DNA of 64,000 nucleotides. Source: Anthoceros angustus. Taxonomy: Eukaryota; Streptophyta; Anthocerotopsida; Anthocerotales; Anthocerotaceae. The translations under genes and the position numbers were made by a program. This document shows, piece after piece, positions 31,213 through 41,879 of this stretch (its first letter is position 1; each line of letters opens with the position of its first letter). The notes beneath the pieces were generated by a model, which was given only the letters and a program-made list of their open reading frames with translations, did not search any database and had not been told where the DNA came from. The stretch covers positions 62,001 through 126,000 of the forward strand of contig VJWM01000007.1 in the NCBI GenBank assembly GCA_010909165.1, written 5' to 3'.

Positions 31213-31425
31213 AATGTGTGTCCAAATGGCTTAGGCCAAATGGACACACATTTATAAGAACGTCGTGATTAAGCGCATCCTGCACTTAGATGGATTGCCT
31301 AAAGGGAGCCCTTGGTGCAAGTAGGTTAGGCACACCATGGTACAAGTTGTTGAGTACAAGTCCCATGACGGAAATCCGTCCTTAGTGGACTTAAATAAAA
31401 TTCTTCTTCTTCTTCTTCTTGATTG
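31213..31425 (+). repeat. SINE-like dispersed repeat, copy 2, with (CTT)n tail
   Basis: Plus-strand counterpart of 485-695. It starts 'tgtgtgtccaaatggctta', contains 'gtcccatgacgg' and 'cgtccttagtggactta', and ends in a run of CTT at about 31,400-31,422. A simple-sequence 3' tail with pol III-like boxes near the 5' end is the usual SINE form. No flanking target duplication was proved. Confidence 0.5.
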
Positions 31426-31629
31426 ACGCCCTGTGAGAACGAAAAATTGTTGAGTTTTGTTATGGCTCTTCAGCACGGGTTTTATAAAGCAAACGAGAAA
31501 ACAGGCCTCCTCGGACCTCGGTGCGTGATCTGGCCGACTTGGAGAGAGGTGGAGAGAACAATTTGGGAAGCCTCCCTGCAATGGGAACGGACACCACATC
31601 CGCAACAAGAATAGGGAGCGCAACGGCAA

Positions 31630-32230
31630 CGGGAGGAAGAACAGGAACGAACAGCGCATACGTAACGAGAATGGGGAGTAAGAGCTTTTCTGCTTTGCCC
31701 TAACGTTAACAGCGGGGATGCGATTGGATGCATAAGTCCAGGCATAGGCTTACGAGATTGGATGTGGCAGTCTAGGCGTAGGCTATTTAGCATGGTAGTG
31801 GGTGGATTTTCCATGTTGAAGGCTAAAAAGAGATGAGCCATACTGACAATGCGCTGCGGCCCGTGATGCACAACTACTGTGCAATTCGTCGGGTGCGGTG
31901 CATCGGCTCTTCAAAGAGGAGGAAGAACAGGCAGCAGATACGTAACGAGAATGGGAGTAAGAGTCACGCTTTGCCCTAACGTTAACGGGGATGCGATTGG
32001 ATGCGATTGGATGCATAAGTCCAGGCATAGGCTTACGAGATTGGATGTGGCAGTCTAGGCGTAGGCTATTTAGCATGGTAGTGGGTGGATTTTCCATGTT
32101 GAAGGCTAAAAAGAGATGAGCCATACTGACAATGCGCTGCGGCCCGTGATGCACAACTACCAGGCAATTCGTCGGAGTGGCACGGTGCATCGGCTCTTCA
32201 AAGAGGGAGAGGAAGAGCAAGCGAGGCATT
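31630..32230. repeat. Tandem duplication, ~290-bp unit
   Basis: Two copies run from 'acgtaacgagaatgggg' (31,659 and about 31,938) through 'gcatggtagtgggtgg' to 'cggctcttcaaagagg'. Copy 2 has an extra 'gcgattggat' and several small gaps relative to copy 1. Confidence 0.9.
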
Positions 32231-32454
32231 AGAGGCCTCGGCTGGAGCTGCAGGTAGAGAAGCTGAGCATGACGTATGCTCGCTCCCGCTCCTTCTGCCG
32301 TAGGCAGGGGTGAGCCCGTAAATTTATGTATGCTTTCGGTGCATATTGAGAAGACATGCTTCGCTCGTAATAGGACACCTTTGATAAATTATGAAGGCAA
32401 CAATCATGAATTGCTCATGTATGCTGCTGGAAGCAACTAGCAATTATCTGAGAG

Positions 32455-32880
32455 CTTGTGTTAGGCACACCTGTGTTTGCGCTTGTCCAAGCATCCCATG
32501 TGATCACTGCTTTCTTTGTGTTCATGCTTTCAAAAACCGGGCGTTCTTCTTTCACTTCACCACATTTTGCATACATGTCCACCAGGCAGTTGCCAACAAA
32601 CCAGTCAAATCGAAGTGCACGTTTCTGCTAGATTCATGTCAGGCAGGACTAGTGTAGAGACGTGAGCCTCCGCCTTCACTCTTGACGATTGCATCTCATG
32701 GTACACTTGTATTGCCGCAGTATATTTCCCGAGCTTACCATATGCAAAGATTTTGGAAAACCACATGAAGGCATATGGTTTGCCCATTCTGGTGAACGCA
32801 TCCATAGCCTTTGTGCTACTCCATCCATGCAAGACTACCTTGACATTCATACATGCGCAAGATACGGTTCCTTAATCATA
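32455..32880 (-). pseudogene. PPR (PLS-class) gene remnant
   Basis: The minus strand reads VVLHGWSSTKAMDAF, YAFMWFSKIFAYGKLGKYTA, AAIQVYHEMQSSRVKAEAHV and then, in another frame, LVDMYAKCGEVKEERPVFES. The repeat register matches plant PPR proteins. At least two frame changes and stops make it a fragment. It may derive from the same PPR subfamily as 15,228-15,570. Confidence 0.72.
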
Positions 32881-33551
32881 AATCCGACGGGTTCGTACAC
32901 GATCGTTTGACAGTGACGTCATTCAACTCGTCGCACCACAATCACATCCTTCTTTAATGGCTGCAGAGAGTTTCAGCACAGTGTAGACAGACAGAGAAAT
33001 AGCAGAGTCTGTCTTGTAACGACGCCCGATCCTTCACGCCTGCAGCTGCTAGGTTCAAGGTTGTAAATCCGGAGAGCTGGACTATCTAAAGGACATGCAC
33101 CATGACCCATAAACATATCCAAAGAAACAACAATTACCATGATATTGCAATAATCACCATGATATTGCCAATCCCTCAAACCAATAGGACAGGTCCATAT
33201 ATAGCTAGAGCACATATGTTCCAGCAGGAAAGAAACATTACAGTCTCCATTTCAACGTCATGCAACCGATAACATTAGAGTTATTGCACAAGAAAAAACT
33301 AATAACATAAAAGTTTTTGTTTCCGACGTGACGTCAAGCAACTACTAAGGCTCGAGTCGAAATGTCCTATACTTAATAGAAAGGTTGAGATGTCCTACAG
33401 CCCCAAAGACTTTGGCACTTGCAGTACTTGAGCCAATTGGCTAAGTTAGTGTTGCCCCGTCTACAGCAACCAAATCCTACGCACTCTGACGTCATTCCCA
33501 TATCTCAAAGATCTCAAGGGAGTTCGATTTGACGTCATTCCCAAATCTCAA

Positions 33552-34576
33552 TCAAAGTTCGAGGTTAATCGGCACAATGCCTTGGATCTCGCCTCTGCAA
33601 GTGGGGCACGAATTTTGCAGCATTCTATGTTGCACCAAACATGCCTTGCAGTACTCGAAATGCATACACGGTTGCACCACGGTATCCTTGGGCCTAGTAA
33701 GGCAAATCCCACAATCCCTCTTGCATTGCTCCTCCTGGAGGGCGGCATCTTGGTCTGCCTTCTGCTGCACCAGTTCTGCCTCATGTGCTTCCCGCAGGTC
33801 ACGAATCTCCCTATCCTGACGCGACCTACGCATCAACAAATTAGCCCGCAAGGTCACCACCTCACAAAGTGTAGAGTCCAGCATGCGCCCGGCCTCATCC
33901 TTCTCCGCCATTAGGACTTCCATCTCACGTTCCACGGCTGCGTCCTTGGCGCGGTGTAGAAGCTCCACAACATTCTGCGCATATGTCTGCAAGGTGGCCA
34001 CATCGTGCGAGCCGATCTCCGTCACCACATGATCCGCACCTCTTGCCAGCGCCGATGAGAGGATTAACCATGAATTGTGATCGTACTCCGACACATTCCT
34101 CCGGGTAGGAACATTGTCTCCCTTGCGCGACCGAGGCCACTGCACTCTTGCACCTCCCGCCCCCTCTTGCCTCCCTCCGCGCTCAATTTGGCCCTGCCTT
34201 GTATATTCTTTAATTTCAATGGGGTGACGGCCTGATAAGGCACCAAAATATCAACTGCTTGTGCTTTTCTCTCAGCAGGCGTCATGCCACCAAGTAGCAT
34301 ATCCAGCTGCAGCCGCTTCCTCCTCCGCGTCCGCCCGGCCCCATCTCCTACATTCTCCGATGGTGTGACGTCCTCGTTATCATGATCAGCCACCAAATAA
34401 TTCACAAGAGTTTCTCTCTCGCCATGTGTCAAATCATCAAGTAGCATCTTTTGTGTATTGCTAAACCTTAGGAAATCAGCAAACAACATAATTCTCTCAT
34501 TAGCCGGCATATGAGCTACGACTGATTTTTTCTCCTCCTTGGTCAACCTAGCCAACCATAAAAATCGTTCTGACAT
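33552..34576 (-). CDS. RING-type protein, two ORF segments with a frame break
   Basis: Segment 1 (34,576 to about 34,140) starts MSERFLWLARLTKEEKKS and has helical, charged sequence (LLDDLTHGERETLVNYLV). Segment 2 (about 34,145-33,552) is in another frame: a helical region (SSALARGADHVVTEI, LRDLREAHEAELVQ-like) and a C-terminal C3HC4 RING, CGICLTRPKDTVVQPC, MHFEYCKAC and CPTCRGEI. The break lies near 34,100-34,160. I found no convincing GT-AG intron, so a one- or two-base indel is likely, either a real pseudogene event or a sequence error. The RING is 50-60% alike by eye to that of the gene at 19,919-21,001. Predicted E3 ligase if intact. Confidence 0.65.
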
Positions 34577-35624
34577 GGTGGAAAATTAGGTCTGCCACAC
34601 AATCGCAAAAGCGAAGAAAGGAGATATGAAACAGATGAATCAAGAGTGAATATTAAAGAGGGATATAACAAAGAATAATCATATAAAGAATGAACTAATG
34701 ATACATAAAGAACATACAAGAGTAGAAGAGCGAGAAGAAGAAGATGATGGGGACACACTTTAGGATGGGTATCCTTTCATACATATATAAACAGCGGTCA
34801 TTGTAATCGAGATATTGTAGGTGTTATAAATATGATATTTTAGCATATTCATTATAACATCAAGATAATAGAAATATGGTAAACATTGTTCCCCTATATA
34901 TACATCATAATCGGATCCTCTTCTTAGATATTGTTGTGTGTAATCTACATCTGATATTATTTTTTAGTATTTTATTATATACATTGCAGTTCTTATTCTC
35001 ATCAAGGTTAGAATCAAAGGACAATATCGTCATACTATCTAAGAATTTCTTATTGATTCTCAATAAATCATATATATACTTAGTTATTATTTTGCCTTTT
35101 GGGCCGGTCGGCAACTAGCTCCTAACAAGCACCGGTGGTAATGAAAACCTTGGAGTGGTCTTGTTGTGATCTTGACATCATCCTCGCAAGCCCTTAAGGA
35201 TCATATAAGATCTTGGCAATGGCCGTGTACCTTTAAATTTACAGGTCCCCGACCATAAGGATTGCGAGATCCTCCGAGATCTACTGGGAGGCACACGTCC
35301 ATCTTCTATGTGGACCCGACATATGCCCAAGACATTTTCTTGGGCTTATGGATATTTTACGGAGGCTCACCCTACATCTGTGATGCTATATTATTCTCAA
35401 AATGCATGAAGATACATTAACATTATACATTCTTGAATTCTATAGTATGCACTTGGGAGTAAAGATTATATGCATATACATGAAGTAATATCTTTCGAGA
35501 AAAGAGTGATTCTTCATAGGTTCTTAAACACATTAACATGACATGATATATACTCATCAATCATATCATAATTGTTGTAGTAAATCCAAGTAGTTATAGA
35601 AGCTATACTAATAGGATATGGGTA

Positions 35625-35935
35625 TAGTACGCGCTTAGATTAAGGCACCACGAGGAGCGGGACAGTACGTGCTTAGATTAAGGCACCACGAGGAGCGGTA
35701 CAGTACGCGCTTAGATTAAGGCACCACGAGGAGCCGTGTTCATGTCATTTGTGCCGTAATCATGTTGCAGGTAGAGCCGATTCCGAGGATCCATGGCCAG
35801 AAACGTGGGACATGGCTCGGTGACTCTGATGAAACCCTAATTGAGTTGGACGGGATTTAAATTAGGATTATCCGTGAATTAAGGCACAAATTACATGAAC
35901 ACTGCTCTTGGTGGTACCTTAATCTATGCACATAT
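35625..35935. repeat. Three 38-bp tandem units running into a fold-back
   Basis: 'cttagattaaggcaccacga' repeats three times at 38-bp spacing (35,630-35,738). The last unit and its right flank (through 'gtgttcatgtcatttgtgcc') are matched as a reverse complement at about 35,866-35,935 ('ggcacaaattacatgaac', 'ggtaccttaatctatgc'). It looks like a small MITE-like fold-back with end duplication. Confidence 0.7.
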
Positions 35936-36079
35936 CTCATCCCTATTGCTCCTCTCACTACTCGAATTTACTTGTTGTGGACAAGGGATGTATGCTTTGA
36001 CCACTCTTCTAGTCAATTCGTAGGGGTTTCTGTTTTTTTTTTTTGTGAGGATTTGTGTGTTAAAATAAAGGATAAGCGT

Positions 36080-36228
36080 GGATAATAAGGCCTATCTGGC
36101 CAACTACACCGGCGTGACAGCAACTCCATTGTAAGCAAGGTCTAGAGAAGCTCCGGAGGATGTCCGCAAGTATCAAGAAAAGCAAGGTCCGGAGGAGCTT
36201 CAGAGGATGTCCGTAGATATCAAGAAAA
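36080..36228. repeat. Two 47-bp direct repeats just outside the transposon
   Basis: 'gcaaggtctagagaagctcc' and 'gcaaggtccggaggagctt' head two adjacent units, each ending 'tatcaagaaaa'. A third version, 'gcaaggtccggaggagctcc', begins just right of the far inverted repeat at 46,385, in the same orientation. Confidence 0.75.
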
Positions 36229-36900
36229 AACACCATAATATTTGAAGCGGCTGAATATACATGAAGCGGCTTTTCAGTTGAATATACGGCAAACAGGGTT
36301 TTCGATGGGTATCGACAGGCCATATTTGAGCATACACTGCAGAAGATGGCACAGAATAAGGGTGTCGTGACCGCCCTGTACATGCTATGACGGCACACAT
36401 CTGTACAGGAAGGGTCCGTCTAATCGCACGAGCATTGTTTTTGCTAGAAACGATGCCCATGTCCTTAGACCATGCGATACGATTAGGATCCGTTAATGAC
36501 CGAACAGCGACCCACAGGGCCCCTTTGGAGGAATGCGTACACATATGTATACTCTCTTGCTATACACCCATATATGCACATGGTGGACGAGGTTTTGAAC
36601 AACTTAGGTTAAAGGACGGCGAGCGGAAGAACCGATCGGGCGCCGGCATGCGGCGCCACGCTCCGCCCAGGGGACTTGTCGAGCGTGGCGTGTAGGCGCC
36701 AACGTTGAATGACTTTCGATGCCAATCGTAGGACTCACTTCTTCAAGCAGTTTAAGCGCATCGCACCGGCCTTAAAGGACTAGTCATTTACGGGCACACG
36801 ATCGAGACGCGAACATACAAAATGAACAAAGTTGCTTCCTCCGAGTGGCTGTGGACAAGGCACCTTGCAAACCCGTTACGGAACAAGGCACATATTCCGA

Positions 36901-39900
36901 TCATTCCTCGCCTGACTCGAGTCCCTCCCCGCCAGATATGTCGGCTTCGTCGCCTGATTCATCGCTGTCCATTACACCATCTGGGGTTGCAGGCTTGAGG
37001 TGGGCTCGTAGAGCACTCATCTTCTCTTTGATCGCTTTCTTGTCGGCAGCGTACAGATGTTTCCTTGCGTTCAGCTTGAACCCATAATAAACGATAACCG
37101 TTTTCCGAACGAATAACTTCTGTATATTAGGTGGATTGTGTTGTTTGCCCCTCTTCCTTTTCGGGTGACGGCCTTCGTCGTTCTCAACTCTGAGGATGAC
37201 TTCCGCCATATACTTCCCTTCGTATGCGTCTGTGTGGTCTGTCCTCCACCAATGCACAAGTAAGTAAGGATCAGGTGCGGTGAAATGGACTTCCACAACC
37301 TTTGCGAGCCAGAAAGCTCTGTTGTGTATGTCACCCTCACAAGGCGTTATAATGAACATGCCTTTCTCTATCTCCATGATATCCCCATTCATCCTTTCAC
37401 ACTCTTGTCCTTGACGATCGCACCTGGTGGGGTCCTAAGTACATGTCCCTTTGGGGAATCTCCGCATAACAATGCTTCATCTAGAACAACAACCCCACCC
37501 TTCGGAGGTGGACGGTGAGTTCGTCGGGGTTGCGGGCTTGAGGTGGGCTCGTGAGCACTCATCTTCTCTTTGATCGCTTTCTTGTCGGCGTCTGAGATGT
37601 TTCCTTGCGTTGCTTGAACCCATAATAAGCGATAACGTTTTCCGAGCGAATAACCACATATATTAGGTGGATTGTGTTGTTTGCCCTCTTCCTTTTCGGG
37701 TGACGGCCTCGTTCTCAACTCGAGGATGACTTCCGCCATATACTTCCCTTCGTATCTGCGTATGTCATCCTCCACCAATGCACAAGTAAGTAAGGATCGG
37801 TGCGGTGAAATGGACTTCCACAACCTTTGCGAGCGAGCTACATTGTGTATGTCACCCTCACAAGGCGTTATAATGAACATGCCTTTCTCTATCTCCATGA
37901 TATCCCCATTCATCCTTTCACACTCTTGTCCTTGACGATACGGTGGGGTCCTAAGTACATGTCCCTTTGGGGAATCTCCCATAACAATGCTTCATCTAGA
38001 ACAACAACCCCACCTTGAGGTGGGCGGTGAGTTGCGTCATTTGCTGCACATACCACTTCCATGGTTTTTCCGGACAAGACCAATATTGTTGTCTGATACA
38101 TGCAATCTCCTCCGATCCTTCCGAACATTGTCCACCATTGTTCTTCTTCGTCATTGACATATGTTGGTAGATTTAGCATTCCTTTCCGCAAGTAAGCAAC
38201 CCCACAATAGATCATCCGCAACACCACCTCTTTTGTCCTTGGCTTGGGCGCCATCAAAGGTGCCGGGCTAATATCGCTCGAACAAGCGTCGAGAACTCCA
38301 AGCCATCTTGACTCCCAGGAGAGGTTGAATCACTTACTCGGATAATCATATTTCCCACGATTATTCTCCTCTCGTGTGATTTTGAACTGATGTTGAAACG
38401 ATAGATTGTTCAATTGTTTCACTGCAGCCTTGTACTGATATCCTGCTGCGCCCTTTGTTATAGGCCAGACATACGTCCGGAAATCCGGAACCTCGGTCAA
38501 CACCTGAACCTCCGGGTTGGGCGTATACGCTGTGCTTATCAAGGTTTCCATAGCTGGTAGGGTTTTCACCTCCTTGTGCTTCAGATGTTTAGAAAAGCAA
38601 GAGAACATCTGGTCCACTTGGTCGTGTGTATGCCCACGAGGAGAAATCCGACCTTCACCTTTTCAAAGGTGCCCACCTCAACAAGCATATTGAGGTGCAA
38701 AAAGCTGGTTCTTATTCTCCGGCATGTGTTATCCATGCAAATATAGAATTTTCGGAAGGAACCCATTATACGTGTGGATAACGTCACGAATAATAGCAAT
38801 AGTCAAGTTTGCATCATTCCTCAGTTCGCAAAGTGGAGATCATACAGCAAAGTATAATTGTGTACCATGCAGCCCACCACGTGGACGCTATGCGGCGATC
38901 CTCCTTGAGTCCTTGACCATCTCAAAATATGCGGCAACTCCGTCTTCTTGATCCATCCGTCAATGCATAGTAATATGTATTTCGAGACGATGTAGCTTTA
39001 GTGCGATGCTTCATCAACTTCTTCCTCTCGTTCATCAAGCGTGTTCGATGTTTATTTAAAGCGTCGATATACATCGCTAAACACAAGACCGAACCGATTA
39101 GAAAGGACGGAGTTAGTTACAATGGGTTAGCCCATTCAAAAATACAAACATTTTATTCCCCAACCATGCCGAAACATGTCATCGAGGCACCCGCGTGCCA
39201 ATATCATTCCACCAGACGCGGCGGAAGGCTCGCGCCCAACCATCCGGTGTGCAACTATGCGAGGATTCGTGGGCTTATAACGATGGGGCGGCATGCCGCG
39301 CCCTAGCCCGGGCCGCTCGCCCTCCCATCCGGTGGATGTGGCTGACCGTGGGTGGGGGCGCCGGCATCACGCCATCGGCCCGGCGCCCATCCGGCATGCC
39401 GTGACCGGTGGGTGCGCCGCATGCGCGCCGCCGCCGCCGCCGCCGGCCTCCCATCCGTGCGCTGAATGCCGGTGACCGGTGGGTGCGGCATCACGCGCCG
39501 GCGCCGGCCTCCCATCCGGCGGGCGCCCGGACCGGGGGTGCCCGTCCCGCCCGAGCATCGAGCAGTGCGGGCCGTCAGGAGAGGGCATGCGGCGCCTCAC
39601 GGGGCGGCTAGAGGCGGCACTCCGGCCACCGCCTCGCCGCGCGCTGCGGACTTACATGGTGGCGGCATGCGCCTCCCATCCGGCCGGCGGCGTCTCTCGG
39701 CAGCGCTGCGTCTCCTCCTCGAAGGCATGTCTTTGTGCCTTCATTCCATGGCTCCAACATCGCCGTGGAAGCTAGGGCGGCGGCGCGCCTTTGCATCTAC
39801 GCGGCTCGTTAGAGGGTTAGCTCTCCGGAAGAGTATGATACCTATTACAAGATTCTATGTGAAATGACGGAGAACCATGTGCATACCTTGATCAATCCGA

Positions 39901-40741
39901 TGACCCGATCTCGGATGTTGTACTTCAACCCGCGCATAACGCACATGTCGAAACCGGTTGGACTTGAATTTTCACCCTCTTAAAATTTTCTCCATAGCCT
40001 CGTGAAATATGCATATGACACAAACCGCAGCCCACTTGTTCCATGTCGGTATGATCGATTCCAAACCTCAAGTTTAGTGAATGTGTCCAGGAAGGTTGTA
40101 CACTTCAACGTTGGGCAACCTTTCGCCAAGAAATGTTGAGTCCATCCACGCGATCGCAAGAGCATGTGAGGATTGCACACGAGGATTCGGCTTGGCCCCA
40201 TCCCAAGGTGCGTTCGGCAAGACCTTCTTCAACTCGTCGTATCTTGCGAGCCTATGCAGAACTCGACGAAATGCTTTCGAAACAGCAGAGGGCTCTCCCA
40301 TAATGTAGGTGACAACCTTGTCTCGCATTTGGCATTCACATCCGGTCTAACAAGAGATTGAAGGAATAACTCACCGCTGCCTAGCCTCAAGAACCTTGTC
40401 CTCTTCTCAAGACCATCCCTTGACAAAATAGGAAGACACAACTTGTTGCGGCATGGCTTCGAATCGCCATCATCGCCGTCGGTTTCCGTAAAGAGACACT
40501 GCGGCTCGCCTCTTTGAATCGGCAACATTCGTCTCACGCATTGTCGACTCATCGGCCGGTGATAAGAGACACCATTTCGTTTCCTCCGAGGTGTATGCGG
40601 CACATCAACAACGGAATGAACGATTAGCCCACCACGGTGGTGTTCGCATCGATGCAGCATCCGATCGATCCCTTGGGAGGCTGGATTTGACGACGACCGC
40701 CTTTCTCCCTCCGACACAGGACCCACCCCACACCTATTCAA
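36901..40741 (-). pseudogene. DUF7869-type transposon protein, frameshifted
   Basis: Minus-strand pieces in order: CVRRMLPIQRGEPQCLF and LEKRTRFLRLGSGELFLQS (about 40,700-40,330), SKAFRRVLHRLARYDELKK (about 40,270), KHRTRLMNERKKLMKHRT (about 39,050), then FRKFYICMDNTCRR and FEKVKVGFLLVG (about 38,760-38,620). The signature continues in the next frame as HTHDQVDQMFSCFSKHL, so one base is missing near 38,630. Downstream are GYQYKAAVKQLNNLSFQHQF (about 38,430) and TKEVVLRMIYCGVAYLRKGM (about 38,240). The C-terminal part, with FWLAKVVEVH and DPYLLVHWWR, is present twice in tandem (36,990-37,520 and 37,538-38,030). It could be the transposase or an accessory factor of the element. The GC-rich patch 39,270-39,730 interrupts it. 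Confidence 0.65.
39270..39735. repeat. GC-rich cluster of GCATGC-centred motifs
   Basis: Extremely GC-rich. 'ggcggcatgc', 'ccggcatgcc', 'ccgcatgcgc' and 'ggcatgcggc' variants recur between 'cccatccgg' phrases. Related motifs lie at about 36,643, 43,060, 43,215, 44,550-44,810 and 46,120, all inside the transposon. These could be subterminal or internal protein-binding sites of the element. Translated ORFs here are composition artefacts. Confidence 0.6.
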
Positions 40742-41879
40742 GTTCCGGGAGTAGGTGGCAAATCTGTATTCCTACATTGGTCGTGCGTGTGTTCTCCTAG
40801 CCCGCAAAGGAAGACCATCGGTTTCATCCCATGGAACAAAGCACAGTTAAGCAGACCATTTCTACGCGTTTGTGACACCTTGCTATTCAAGTCAAACAAC
40901 AGCAAAATTCGAACCATACACAGGATCCAGACATGGTCTTCTGCAAAGGCATGGAGTGGGTATCAAAGAAATGACCTTCTAGTAGGGAGTGTCCCGGGCT
41001 TGAGTTAGGAGGGCCAAGCGATGGTGCACCGCGGAGTTCCTTCCCGCCGTCCCTTCCAAGACCTTCTTCTTCTCTGCCTGAATGAGAAGGGACCTTGTTG
41101 CACCAACGGACTCCATGAACAAGGACCTCCTGCAACGGAGCGTTAGAACAAACAGGACGTGCAATGAGTTCCCACATTCGTAGCGTAAATGATCACCAGG
41201 TTGACTTCAGAGAATACCTCATCCTCGTCCAAGCCATGGATAGAATGCAGCATCTTGGCTAGCAGCCCGACTTAGACGATCGGCAAAAGCGGGCAACGAA
41301 CATCAAGCTTGGAACATACCGGATGGGTCTTCAACCACCCGAAACCTCCCCTCTTATTGCCAGCTTGGAACACACGCGCTATTCAATTAAGAGGGCATAA
41401 GACATGCCATACGTCGGTCACTCACCGCCATTCATTGCATCGATGGTTCGGTGGCGGCGAGGATATCCAGTGAAAATAGATTGCATTTATTGTGATATAA
41501 CGATTGCAATGATCGAGATAGTGTCATATCCGGTATAAATAAGACAGGTATTGGGGTTTAAATATTGGCGTGGTCTATATTTGGGGTCACCACATTAGGG
41601 TTTCTTCGGATGTCCGCTTCTAAAAGGGTATAACTTAGGAGCCCCACATCATCTTGCGTTTCTTGCGGTGAAGCTCGACGGAGTGCTCACGGAGGCGGGC
41701 GGGTAATCCAGCGGAAGCACACCATCGCGCGGGCACCTTGGGCGAACTCGCCCAATTCGGCGCTAATCCCATCTGCCGGGGCGATTGGGCGGGCCGATCC
41801 AGGAGGGCTAGAGGCGATCATCACGACGAAATCGATTGTGGCAATCGCTAGCTTTTTGCTCCAACTCACACTGTGTGCG

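Noticed and set aside
39285-39867. Overlapping GC-rich ORFs with Ala, Arg, Pro and Gly
   Set aside because: They are open in several frames on both strands because of base composition; they interrupt the transposon gene instead of extending it.
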